From IMG/VR virus record IMGVR_UViG_3300034063_000640, positions 1 to 33,588 of that record: a DNA stretch of 33,588 nucleotides, one strand, 5' to 3'. The position numbers were made by a program, and so were the translations under genes. This stretch comes from a virus. Shown here piece by piece: positions 18,662-26,404 of this stretch. Each line of letters starts with the position of its first letter. Position 1 is the stretch's first letter. A model generated the notes under the pieces. The model was not told the DNA's origin, did no database searches, and saw nothing but the letters and a program-made list of their open reading frames with translations.

Positions 18662-19160
18662 CGTAAAATTTAGTTATCCATCGTCAACAACAGTAACAAT
18701 TTCACTTGCTAGTTTGGCATCAGACACTAACCTGCTTGCAGGTCGTCAATCCACCGAAATTGACAATACTACTAACAAATACCTAGATTATTTGTTGTCG
18801 GGAAAGATAAGGGTAAACACCACTGTCGCTCCAACAACAAACAGAGCCATTCAAGTGTTTGTAGTTGCAATCACTGATGGCACTACATATCCCGATCAAT
18901 TCACCGGTTCGGATGCAAATAGAAGCGTAACTTCTGCAAATCAAAAGAATCAAATTTGTAGGTTTGCAGCAGAGATGGTTATTGATGCTACTACAGGAGT
19001 TACATACTGGTTCTCCGGTGTATCAGTTGCAGCAATTTTTGGCGGTGTTTTGCCAACGAAATTTGTTGTTTGGGTAGTTCATAATACAGGGCAAACTCTT
19101 TCCGCTACATCAGGGGATCATGTTATTTCTATACAACCTGTATTCCAGACGGTGACATAA
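18654..19160 (+). CDS. Conserved virion protein, strand-rich
   Basis: A 168-residue protein with AGGAGA before its ATG. It contains ASDTNLLAGRQSTEIDNTTN, KYLDYLLSGKIRVNT, IQVFVVAITDGTTYPDQFTG and IFGGVLPTKFVVWVVHNTGQ, a pattern shared by a family of phage proteins found near portal and head-fibre genes (memory). Probably a beta-sandwich on the capsid surface. The order of this gene, 17785-18210 and the LamG protein is typical of such structural clusters. Confidence 0.75.
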   Translation: MADVKFSYPSSTTVTISLASLASDTNLLAGRQSTEIDNTTNKYLDYLLSGKIRVNTTVAPTTNRAIQVFVVAITDGTTYPDQFTGSDANRSVTSANQKNQICRFAAEMVIDATTGVTYWFSGVSVAAIFGGVLPTKFVVWVVHNTGQTLSATSGDHVISIQPVFQTVT

Positions 19161-19161
19161 T

Positions 19162-20571
19162 ATGTCTCGGCGACCGCCGCAAAACGGTTTATTTTGTTGG
19201 TGGTTACCTTGGGCTGGATCTACCGGTGTTAACCAACTAATCGACCGTTCAAATTGCCTTAACCACGGTACGATGAGTGGTTTTACTGGCTCGTCGGATT
19301 GGGTCGTTGATGGCGGCTGGGCACTCAACTTTGACGGAACTAATAACTACGTCGTAAGCGAGGATTATAGTTCGTTTCGAGATGCGCTCGGAGGACGGCG
19401 CTTTACATTCAGCGGTTGGATGAAAACCGCAACAGCGGGATTTGGACAGGTTTTTGGTGGAGGCGTTGTTGGTGTAAATGACCCTTCTATATTCATTCGA
19501 GCCAGCACCACAACCAACACACTACTTAACTTTTTGTGCAGAAACGCCGCTGGAACTGTTAACTGGGACATTACTAGCACTTCGGCAGTAAACACTGATA
19601 AGTGGATTCATGTCGCAGCAGTTGTTGGTGGAAGCGGAGCGGTTGGCGCTCGGCTGTATATTAACGGAATAGAAGAAGCAAGCCAGGTAACGCTTGGTGG
19701 TAATCAAAGCACAACCTGGGAACGGTTCGGAATTGGCGCGTCTTTTCGTGCAGCCATAGGAACATTCTTCAATGGCTGCTTAGATGATGTGCGTTTATAT
19801 AATCGAGCGTTGACTGCCAGCGATGTACGCTCTCTTTATCTCTCCGGTCGAGGTGCTGGTTTCCGAGAAAGCACCGTTTCTAAATACAATCTGGCTCTTA
19901 CTCAAGACATCTCTCTCAATACGATTGCAGCCACTACTACCGTTTATAATCCAACAGTAGCTGCTACAGCTAACGTAAATCTTAATGCCATTGCTGCAAC
20001 AACAACGGTTCCCAATCCAACCATCACAACCACAGCGAACATAAATCTAAACAGAATTACGGCAACGACCAATGTTTATCAACCGACCATCGTTACCGGC
20101 GATTTCATCAATTTAAATTTAATACCTGCAACAACACAAGTTTATCAGCCAACACTTACAGCAGGTGCGGTCAACATCAATCTTAATCTCCTTGCTGCTA
20201 CGACAACGGTTTACAATCCGACCGTTGAACTTGTTGTTGAATCGACAGACAAATCTGACATTCTTAGCAAAGGACTAAAAAAGAAAAGGAGGAAAAAACA
20301 AGAGGAATTAGACGAAGAAAACGTCGCAGCACAAATTCTAAAAGCCAGGCAGAATAAGCCAGAGCCAAGTAAAGCGGTTAAAAAACCTTTCGACATAAAG
20401 ATAGGAGTTGAATCTGAAGAGGCTCCGCAAGTTAAAATAGAAGCATCAGAATCAATAACAGCAGAACAGCAGGAAGAAATCGGGCAAATTGTAGCGCAGC
20501 ATCAAGCTATGATAAAAAAGAACAAACAACTTAGGGCTCTCCTTATGCTCGCTACTATGGATGAACTATGA
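19162..20571 (+). CDS. LamG-domain virion protein with tandem ATTTVYNPT repeats
   Basis: A 469-residue protein. Residues about 50-230 form a concanavalin/LamG-like domain: WALNFDGTNNYV, RFTFSGWMKT, WIHVAAVVGG, ARLYINGIEE, GCLDDVRLYNRALTASDV. Residues 249-355 hold five tandem ~21-23-residue units built on INLN-x-I-x-ATTTVYNPTV. A Lys-rich linker (KKKRRKKQEE, near 373-382) and an acidic helical end follow. It is likely a capsid or head-fibre protein that binds glycans. The repeated unit is seen in several phage structural proteins (memory). Confidence 0.8.
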   Translation: MSRRPPQNGLFCWWLPWAGSTGVNQLIDRSNCLNHGTMSGFTGSSDWVVDGGWALNFDGTNNYVVSEDYSSFRDALGGRRFTFSGWMKTATAGFGQVFGGGVVGVNDPSIFIRASTTTNTLLNFLCRNAAGTVNWDITSTSAVNTDKWIHVAAVVGGSGAVGARLYINGIEEASQVTLGGNQSTTWERFGIGASFRAAIGTFFNGCLDDVRLYNRALTASDVRSLYLSGRGAGFRESTVSKYNLALTQDISLNTIAATTTVYNPTVAATANVNLNAIAATTTVPNPTITTTANINLNRITATTNVYQPTIVTGDFINLNLIPATTQVYQPTLTAGAVNINLNLLAATTTVYNPTVELVVESTDKSDILSKGLKKKRRKKQEELDEENVAAQILKARQNKPEPSKAVKKPFDIKIGVESEEAPQVKIEASESITAEQQEEIGQIVAQHQAMIKKNKQLRALLMLATMDEL

Positions 20572-20885
20572 AATATAAATTGTTTCAGTATTGTCATAAG
20601 CAACAAAAAGTTGTGCCAATCGAAGAAGTACATAGAGAGTATCAATCACATGCACGAGACCTGTTCATACAGGACGAAATGGAGCCAACGAGAAATCCAC
20701 TAAATCCAAAAGAAATTTATACAAGCAAAAGTAAATTACGAGCTGCTTATCGTGCGGCTGGTGCAATAGAAGTGGGCGATGCCTACGACAGAGGTTATAC
20801 GCCTGAAAGAGAATCAGGCGCTACTGAGCGTAGGCTCGTTCAAAACATAAAAGCAAAGATGATAGAAAGGTATAGAAATGGATGA
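20568..20885 (+). CDS. Conserved head-region protein upstream of scaffold
   Basis: A 105-residue basic protein whose ATG overlaps the upstream stop (ATGA). Conserved-looking part: FIQDEMEPTRNPLNPKEIY, TSKSKLRAAYRAAGAIEVGD, then a variable basic end. The pattern DEMxPxxxP, TSKSxxR and EVGD is common in small phage proteins placed before scaffold and capsid genes (memory). Its task in head assembly is not known. Confidence 0.75.
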   Translation: MKYKLFQYCHKQQKVVPIEEVHREYQSHARDLFIQDEMEPTRNPLNPKEIYTSKSKLRAAYRAAGAIEVGDAYDRGYTPERESGATERRLVQNIKAKMIERYRNG

Positions 20886-21915
20886 AAATGTAACTGAGGT
20901 AGCTGCGGAAGATGTAACACCTGATCGAAATGAAGGTGATTTACAAATCAGACAATCACTGCGAAAGCAACTTCACAATCAAGAAGAACAGCAAACTAAG
21001 GAAGAACCCGTTCAAGAATCCAATCAAGAAGAAGCAGAGGTTGAAGTTCAAGCACCGGCGGCGCAACCTGAGCAAGTAGTTTACGCACCTCCTTCGGATA
21101 TGAACAAAGCCGAAAAAGAGGCTTTCCTGAATCCTACGTCTGAGAACGCTCATATCCTTCAAGGTTATTTAAATCGACGTGCTCATGAAACTAGAACTCA
21201 ATACGACCGAAAGGCGCAAGAGTTAAATCAGCTTATCGAGCGCAACTCTTCGGTTTACAACACTATAAAGCAATACGAAGAGGATTACGCCAAAGAAGGC
21301 ATTTCCATCCAAGACGTAGCAAAACGCTCAGTCGCTTGGGACAGAGCAATGCGTAATGATCCTTTGACTACAGCTAGGGAATGGCTGGAGGCTTACGGAC
21401 TATCACCAGAAGATTTAGTCGGTGATTATCAAACGCCGGTTCAGCCAGCGCAACAAAATGCCAATTTCCTAACTCGGGAAGAGGCAGAGCGAGTTGCTGA
21501 CGAACGCTGGAAAGCCTTACACGCTGAGCAAGAAAAAAAGGCAGTTGAGTACATGAACCAAAAGATTGTAGAATCTTTCATGAACCAGAAGCCTTTGTTC
21601 CGCGACCCCGAAACCGCTAGTCAACTAGAAGGTGAAATGGCCCCCGTGGTTAAGGCTTTAACCCAGACAGGCAGGTATAGCTCCCAAGAGGAAATCCTAG
21701 AAACTGCCTACAATTATGTGGTGAATGGCAATCCGGTTTTTGCCAGCTTGAATCAAAAACTTCAGGCTAAACCGGCAATACAGCAGCAACTGCAAGTCGT
21801 CCAAAAGGCGAAGCAAGCTGCCAAATCAATATCTGGCTCTGCTGGCAGCGGAACCCCCAGGGTAGTAACGAAAGATATTCGGGATAACCTGCGGCGGCGC
21901 ATGGCTGGCGATTAG
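20878..21915 (+). CDS. Scaffolding protein
   Basis: A 345-residue protein directly before the capsid gene, overlapping the previous gene by 8 bases. The N-terminal 75 residues are acidic, Gln/Glu-rich and disordered. The middle is helical (NAHILQGYLNRRAHETRTQ, LIERNSSVYNTIKQYEEDY, NDPLTTAREWLEAYGLSPED). The C-terminal end is basic with RDNLRRRMAGD, matching the capsid-binding tail of scaffolds. Position, charge pattern and length fit a scaffold that is removed on maturation; no protease gene is seen. Confidence 0.85.
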   Translation: MDENVTEVAAEDVTPDRNEGDLQIRQSLRKQLHNQEEQQTKEEPVQESNQEEAEVEVQAPAAQPEQVVYAPPSDMNKAEKEAFLNPTSENAHILQGYLNRRAHETRTQYDRKAQELNQLIERNSSVYNTIKQYEEDYAKEGISIQDVAKRSVAWDRAMRNDPLTTAREWLEAYGLSPEDLVGDYQTPVQPAQQNANFLTREEAERVADERWKALHAEQEKKAVEYMNQKIVESFMNQKPLFRDPETASQLEGEMAPVVKALTQTGRYSSQEEILETAYNYVVNGNPVFASLNQKLQAKPAIQQQLQVVQKAKQAAKSISGSAGSGTPRVVTKDIRDNLRRRMAGD

Positions 21916-21933
21916 TCACCTCAAAGCCAAACA

Positions 21934-21960
21934 GTTATCCCTTAAACTATAAAGGATAAC
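21934..21960 (+). promoter_or_regulatory. Hairpin covering the capsid ribosome-binding site
   Basis: GTTATCC (21934-21940) pairs perfectly with GGATAAC (21954-21960), and the next CTT/AAA pairs after one mismatch. The right arm holds AAGGATAA, the Shine-Dalgarno region of the capsid gene (ATG 21965). It can regulate capsid translation, for example by opening when ribosomes pass the scaffold stop. Confidence 0.6.
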
Positions 21961-21964
21961 CAAA

Positions 21965-22921
21965 ATGGCTAATTTAGAGGAAGCAATCGTTGCAACCCTC
22001 TTCGACCAGTCGGATGCAATCGCTGATGAGGTGCTTCACCACAATCCAGTGCTTGCTTCGTTGGACGAGCAGGGACTTATTCGTAAATTCTCAGGTGGAT
22101 ATGAGCTTCGTAAGCCAATCATGTACAATGATTCGGCTCAGGGCGGTTTCTACGCTGGATTTGATTCATTTAACCTTGCTGCTATCGACGACCTTACAGC
22201 GTTCCGATTTGCTATCAAACAGTGCTATGAGCCTGTAGCAATCTCGGGTCGTGACCGTCGTGCTAACCGTGATGAGGCTGCTCTCCTTGACCTTGCAGAA
22301 AGCAAGATTAAGGCTGCTGTTTCTCGCCTCAAGAATACCGTTTCTACCTCGCTTCGTGGCGATGGAACTGGAAGCGGAGGACTTGAGTTTGATGGTTTGA
22401 AGAAGGCTGTATCGACTTCTCCATCAAGCGGAACATACGGAACCATTGATCGTGCATCGAACACATGGGCTCGTAACCTGGCAGTAAACACAACCCTTTC
22501 CGCTTCTAATGTTCAGGAGACTATCACTGACACGATTTCGCAAGTTACTCGTGGTGATGAGCAGCCTGACCTTGGAATTATGGATCGTGTTGCTTGGAAG
22601 TACCTCCACAGCTCGCTCACCGCTATTCAGCGCATTCAGCTTCCTACCAAGAAAGCTGTAGCTGGATTCCGTGTGCTTCAGTACGACGGATGCGATTTCG
22701 TATTCGACGGTGGATACGGTTCTTCAGTGCTTGAGACAAATTCATGCCGACTTCTTAATACGAAGTATTGGTCGATGGATTTGGTTCGTGGTGCAGACTT
22801 CAAACCGCTCGCTCCAGAAATGGCGCGACCAGTTGATCAAGATGCTTTCTTCACGGTGATTATCGTTGAAGGAAACCTCTGCTGCGCTGCTCCTGCACTC
22901 CAGGCTGTAATTTACGCTTAA
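21965..22921 (+). CDS. Major capsid protein, HK97-type fold
   Basis: A 318-residue protein following the scaffold. It shows the pattern of phage capsids of this class: LIRKFSGGYELRKPIMYND near 37-55, GGFYAGFDSFNL, AFRFAIKQCYEPVAISGRD, a Gly-rich loop LRGDGTGSGGLEFDGLKKAV near 128-147, and GTYGTIDRASNTWARNLA near 155-172. The C-terminal part has strands with a Pro-rich end (DFKPLAPEMARPVDQDAFF) as in the P domain. It builds the icosahedral head. RBS in a hairpin upstream. Confidence 0.9.
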   Translation: MANLEEAIVATLFDQSDAIADEVLHHNPVLASLDEQGLIRKFSGGYELRKPIMYNDSAQGGFYAGFDSFNLAAIDDLTAFRFAIKQCYEPVAISGRDRRANRDEAALLDLAESKIKAAVSRLKNTVSTSLRGDGTGSGGLEFDGLKKAVSTSPSSGTYGTIDRASNTWARNLAVNTTLSASNVQETITDTISQVTRGDEQPDLGIMDRVAWKYLHSSLTAIQRIQLPTKKAVAGFRVLQYDGCDFVFDGGYGSSVLETNSCRLLNTKYWSMDLVRGADFKPLAPEMARPVDQDAFFTVIIVEGNLCCAAPALQAVIYA

Positions 22922-22939
22922 TAGTGGAGGAAACAGAAT

Positions 22940-23425
22940 ATGTCAGGTTCGGGATCATTTGGAGTAAATTATAAGAAGTCGTTCACTGGAACTGAGCTTC
23001 CGTTGCCAGCCACTGTTGGCGCTGTAGGTTCTTTGCCAGAGGGCAAATTCATTTTTGTTCAGGCTGATGGTGCAGTTGCACAGTATGCTTTCGTCAAGAT
23101 TTCTGACGATGGACAGGCCGATGAACTTACAACCACTAATGCTGGTTCTAATAACCTTCAGGTAGGTGTCGCTCAGGTAGCTGCTGCTGACAACGAGTAT
23201 CTGTGGGTTTGGATCGGCGGTCCAGGTGGTGGAGGAGTTGGTTCGGGTATCAAAGGTAAAGTAGCTGCAAGCTACGCTGCTGATGCTAACCTGAACACAA
23301 CTGCTACTGATGGTGTTGCTGATGATACTTCAACAACTCGTATTCATAACGTAGTAGGACTTACTACTGTTGTGGGTGCTGGTTCAGTTGAGCTTAAATC
23401 AAGCGGATACCTTCGCGTGAATTAG
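22940..23425 (+). CDS. Capsid decoration/stabilisation protein
   Basis: A 161-residue beta-rich protein right after the capsid gene, with TGGAGG before its ATG. Pattern: GKFIFVQADGAVAQYAFVKI, NLQVGVAQVAAADNEYLWVW, KGKVAASYAADANLN and GAGSVELKSSGYLRVN. It resembles small head proteins that follow capsid genes in many phages (memory). An intrinsic terminator follows, so this gene closes the capsid transcript. Confidence 0.8.
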   Translation: MSGSGSFGVNYKKSFTGTELPLPATVGAVGSLPEGKFIFVQADGAVAQYAFVKISDDGQADELTTTNAGSNNLQVGVAQVAAADNEYLWVWIGGPGGGGVGSGIKGKVAASYAADANLNTTATDGVADDTSTTRIHNVVGLTTVVGAGSVELKSSGYLRVN

Positions 23426-23431
23426 TTAAAC

Positions 23432-23458
23432 GGGGCGGCTAGTACAGCGCCCCTTTTT
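23432..23458 (+). terminator. Intrinsic terminator after the capsid genes
   Basis: GGGGCG (23432-23437) and CGCCCC (23448-23453) form a perfect GC stem with a 10-base loop, followed by five thymidines. It may reduce downstream transcription and raise capsid transcript level. Confidence 0.85.
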
Positions 23459-23472
23459 ACAAGGATTTCAAT

Positions 23473-23778
23473 ATGGCAAGCGCAACCACATTGATTGGAC
23501 TTGGTATGCCAGCGGAGCTTGCTTCGGCGGTTTCTGATGGCGTCAACAGCAACGTAGTTAATGCTACGGCTGCCGGTGTTCGTACCAAACAAGCAATCAA
23601 CAATGTAAACGACACTACCCCTACTGCCGCTGAGCTTACGACTTCGTTCGGCGCTCCAGCGACTGTGGGCAGTGGATTTGTGGGTGTTGTAAAAGATGCA
23701 GACGCTGATACTAACTGCTTTGTAGTTGTGTCAAACGGAACGTCCTACTTCTACCTTAAGTTCACGAAGGCTGTATAA
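23473..23778 (+). CDS. Conserved virion protein, head-fibre-like
   Basis: A 101-residue protein between two intrinsic terminators, with AAGGATTTC before its ATG. Start MASATTLIGLGMPAELAS and later PTAAELTTSFGAPATVG, SGFVGVVKDADADTN and VVVSNGTSYFYLKFTKAV are typical of a small phage structural family (memory). It probably attaches to the capsid or tail hub. Being bounded by terminators at 23432-23458 and 23785-23810 suggests separate dosage control. Confidence 0.75.
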   Translation: MASATTLIGLGMPAELASAVSDGVNSNVVNATAAGVRTKQAINNVNDTTPTAAELTTSFGAPATVGSGFVGVVKDADADTNCFVVVSNGTSYFYLKFTKAV

Positions 23779-23784
23779 GCTCAA

Positions 23785-23810
23785 TGGGGGTGAAAAGCCC
23801 CCAAATTTTT
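23785..23810 (+). terminator. Intrinsic terminator after the 23473 gene
   Basis: TGGGGG (23785-23790) and CCCCCA (23798-23803) form a perfect stem with loop TGAAAAG, followed by AATTTTT. Second terminator in 350 bases. Confidence 0.85.
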
Positions 23811-23819
23811 AGGTGATTT

Positions 23820-24074
23820 ATGCCAGATTTTACCCCTTCAAACCCAACTGCTCTTTTTTCAGCTCGTCGTGTTGCTGCTGTCACGCCCTCTGACTCCACT
23901 GACCTTACTGGTTGTAGAGCTTTATGGGTAGGCGGCGCAGGTGTTGTAAGCCTGAAATGCGTCGATGATTCAGCGGCTGTTTCACTGACTGTACCAGCAG
24001 GGACGCTCTTACCAGTGTTTGCAAAAAATGTTATGGCCGCTACGACTGCAACTCTTATTGTTGCGCTTTACTAA
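23820..24074 (+). CDS. Small spike-base-like virion protein
   Basis: An 84-residue beta-rich protein. Pattern: ARRVAAVTPSDSTDLTGCRA, LWVGGAGVVSLKCVDDSAAV, PAGTLLPVFAKNVMAATTAT and LIVALY. This matches small conserved proteins of phages and gene transfer agents placed near head spikes (spike base type, from memory). RBS AGGTGA is 6-7 bases before the ATG. It could be an attachment point for the LamG protein encoded next. Confidence 0.75.
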   Translation: MPDFTPSNPTALFSARRVAAVTPSDSTDLTGCRALWVGGAGVVSLKCVDDSAAVSLTVPAGTLLPVFAKNVMAATTATLIVALY

Positions 24075-24087
24075 TTGGGGAATCCTA

Positions 24088-24843
24088 ATGTTAATAGGCG
24101 TTGGTGGTGTTGCCTTAACACAAAACAGAGGTAAGGCAGCTTTTGACCCCAAAAGCATAAGTGGATTGCTCGCCTGGATTTCTGCTGATAGCGGCATCAA
24201 AGATTCAGGGGGTAACTTAATTACGACCGATAACACCACGGTTTACACTGCTACTGATCGATCTACAAACAATAAAAATTTAGTTAACAGCGGTGGGACT
24301 GGTCCGAAATGGCGAAGTGCAGCAAACGGCATTAACGGACTCCCAGTATTGCAATTTAACGGCACAACCGAGTTTTTAAACTTTGCAACAAATGTAACGC
24401 CATTAGCCAATTTTACATATTTTATGGTGGCAAAGCCGACTCGGACGGGCACCTACGGCTTTGAAAATAGAGCGCAAGGATTGATCGTAGGTGGTACAGG
24501 ATTGTCAATCGGAATGGTCACAACAAATGCGTATGTAGTTTGTCGAAATGCAGCAGGGACCGTTTTAGACTTTTTCGGTAATGCAACCATGACCAATCAA
24601 TCTACAGTAACCGTCACTGTAGGAACAGGTGGAGGCAAACTGAGAGTCAATAAAACACAAGTTGCAAGCAATGCTAGTGCTACTACTTTTGGGCTCGGTT
24701 CCGCTGCAACTGAGTACGTCGGTAGAGACCCAGGTACCTTTTTTCAAGGAATGATTTGCGAAGTTTTGATATATAATTCAATCTTGTCTACAGACAATGT
24801 GAGTTTGGTAGAAAATTACTTATCTTCCAAATGGAACACTTAA
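24088..24843 (+). CDS. Second LamG/concanavalin-like virion protein
   Basis: 251 residues from ATG 24088 (TTGGGGAAT upstream); a longer frame from 24019 overlaps the previous gene and is less likely. A lectin-like fold: ISGLLAWISADSGI, LPVLQFNGTTEFLNFA, FTYFMVAKPTRTG, GGKLRVNKTQVASN and FFQGMICEVLIYNSILS. The last segment corresponds to the strand seen in the first LamG protein (FFNGCLDDVRLYNRALT). It probably decorates head or tail and binds polysaccharide. Confidence 0.78.
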   Translation: MLIGVGGVALTQNRGKAAFDPKSISGLLAWISADSGIKDSGGNLITTDNTTVYTATDRSTNNKNLVNSGGTGPKWRSAANGINGLPVLQFNGTTEFLNFATNVTPLANFTYFMVAKPTRTGTYGFENRAQGLIVGGTGLSIGMVTTNAYVVCRNAAGTVLDFFGNATMTNQSTVTVTVGTGGGKLRVNKTQVASNASATTFGLGSAATEYVGRDPGTFFQGMICEVLIYNSILSTDNVSLVENYLSSKWNT

Positions 24844-24855
24844 AGGCAAGAAAAT

Positions 24856-25548
24856 ATGGCACAAATTGATTGGCAGAGCATAATGAATGGTAACTCGCAG
24901 CCGAAGAAACGGTATAGCGGAGCCAACATAAAGTTCTTCTACGCTTACAACGAAAACAGAGAAAAGTCTTTGCATGAAGGTCGTCCTATCTTTGACGAGA
25001 TTCCTTCTATCAGCATCCAGTACCCAGGCATGGATGAAACCGTTCGTCGCATCGAGCCCCAGGATATTCACGAATATCCCGAACTCTACGCTCGGTTTAA
25101 AGCTGGTTCTGACCCAGTATCAGAGGGCTCTCCCATAGCGGAGTGGACCCTTATGACTGGTTCTGCCATGCGAGAGTTGCAGTACCTTGGTTTTAAGACA
25201 ATCGAACAGCTTGCCTCTGCCTCTGACGAAGTAAAACGCAAGCTCGGTCCATTGTCGAAGTTTGTAAAGCTGGCTCAAGAGTGGCTTGCTGCTGCTAAGT
25301 CCGAGCAAGCTGATGTGGTTAAGCTAAGGCAGTTGCTTGATGTAGAAACTTCTCGTCGTAAACAGTTAGAGCACAAGGTTGAACTTTTGCTTCAACGTAT
25401 TGAGGGCAATGAAGGCATTGACCTTCGTGAACAACGAAAGGAGGTGATCCCGCCACTTGAGGCTCTTGAAGAGGGCATCATCGAAGCACAGGACGAGCGA
25501 AGTGAAGTGCAAGAAGTAAGACGGAGAGGACGACCTAAAAAAGTATGA
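24856..25548 (+). CDS. Conserved head-tail region protein with basic end
   Basis: A 230-residue protein. Conserved-looking part: EIPSISIQYPGMDETVRRIE, YPELYARFKAGSDPVSEGSP, EWTLMTGSAMRELQYLGFKT and EQLASASDEVKRKLGPL. The second half is a coiled coil (LRQLLDVETSRRKQLEHKVE) ending in RRRGRPKKV, an AT-hook-like tail. Similar proteins lie between capsid and adaptor genes in related phages (memory). Its tail suggests contact with packaged DNA or the portal interior. The end overlaps the adaptor start (ATGA). Confidence 0.75.
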   Translation: MAQIDWQSIMNGNSQPKKRYSGANIKFFYAYNENREKSLHEGRPIFDEIPSISIQYPGMDETVRRIEPQDIHEYPELYARFKAGSDPVSEGSPIAEWTLMTGSAMRELQYLGFKTIEQLASASDEVKRKLGPLSKFVKLAQEWLAAAKSEQADVVKLRQLLDVETSRRKQLEHKVELLLQRIEGNEGIDLREQRKEVIPPLEALEEGIIEAQDERSEVQEVRRRGRPKKV

Positions 25549-26402
25549 CGATTGCCACGGTTATTCAAAATGTTGCAAATGAAGCTGGCTACACCGTAGA
25601 AAGCAATGTTCTCGCTTCTACAGAGGTTACCACCAAGCAGCTTCTTGCGATTGCCAATAGGATTAACCGTGATATCTTTGAAGCGTATCCTTGGCCTAAG
25701 TGCTACGCTTCTGGTTCAATAACGCTGGTAAACGGACAAGCAACGTACGCTTTACCAGCGGCTTTTTCCTACTATCACTACGAAACATTCTGGAACCAAA
25801 GCACCCGTTGGAGGGTACTTGGTCCAATGACAGAGCAGGAATACGCTGAGATACAAGGCTTCGGTTTAAATACCGCAGTCTATCAACGGTTTCAAATCAG
25901 AGGCATCACCAACTCAGAATTGCTCATTTCTCCCACGCCTGGTGCAAGTGGAGACATCATCATTTTCGAGTACATTGCAGACCGTTCTGTGCGTCCCGTA
26001 ACCTGGACTGCTTCTACAGCGTTTGCCGCTAACTCCTACTGCTTCTACAACGGCAATTACTATCAGACGACTGCTGGTGGCACCACAGGGGCTACAGCAC
26101 CAACGCATACAAGCGGAAGCGTATCAGATGGTGGTGTGACATGGACGTACTACAACGGCGCTTACAACGAATTCTTAGCCAATACAGACAGAAGTATTTT
26201 CCAAGAAAAGCTATTGGAGCAGGGTGTATTGGAAAGATTTGCTGAGATTCACGGGTTGGATAGTATCCGTCCACGATTCGATGTGCAGCTTAATGAGGAA
26301 TTTAGTCGGGACCAAAACGGTAAAGTTCTCTACGCTGGAGGACACATGCGTGACCCGATGTTTGCTAGAAATGGCGTAGCAGTATTTGGAACCTGGATTT
26401 AA
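25545..26402 (+). CDS. Head-tail adaptor with inserted carbohydrate-binding-like loop
   Basis: A 285-residue protein. N-terminal helices (VIQNVANEAGYTVESNV, QLLAIANRINRDIFEAYPWP) and a strand-rich middle (GQATYALPAAFSYYHY) match connectors of the P22 gp4/T7 gp11 type. Residues 154-203 (WTASTAFAANSYCFYNG, TGATAPTHTSGSVSDGG, VTWTY) form an inserted module of a type often seen in phage tail and glycan-binding proteins. The C terminus is helical. It joins portal and nozzle. The inserted module may be exposed on the tail. Confidence 0.8.
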   Translation: MTIATVIQNVANEAGYTVESNVLASTEVTTKQLLAIANRINRDIFEAYPWPKCYASGSITLVNGQATYALPAAFSYYHYETFWNQSTRWRVLGPMTEQEYAEIQGFGLNTAVYQRFQIRGITNSELLISPTPGASGDIIIFEYIADRSVRPVTWTASTAFAANSYCFYNGNYYQTTAGGTTGATAPTHTSGSVSDGGVTWTYYNGAYNEFLANTDRSIFQEKLLEQGVLERFAEIHGLDSIRPRFDVQLNEEFSRDQNGKVLYAGGHMRDPMFARNGVAVFGTWI

Positions 26403-26404
26403 CT

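Noticed and set aside
24019-24087. Longer N terminus of the second LamG protein
   Set aside because: It would overlap the spike-base gene and lacks a ribosome-binding site; the ATG at 24088 fits better.
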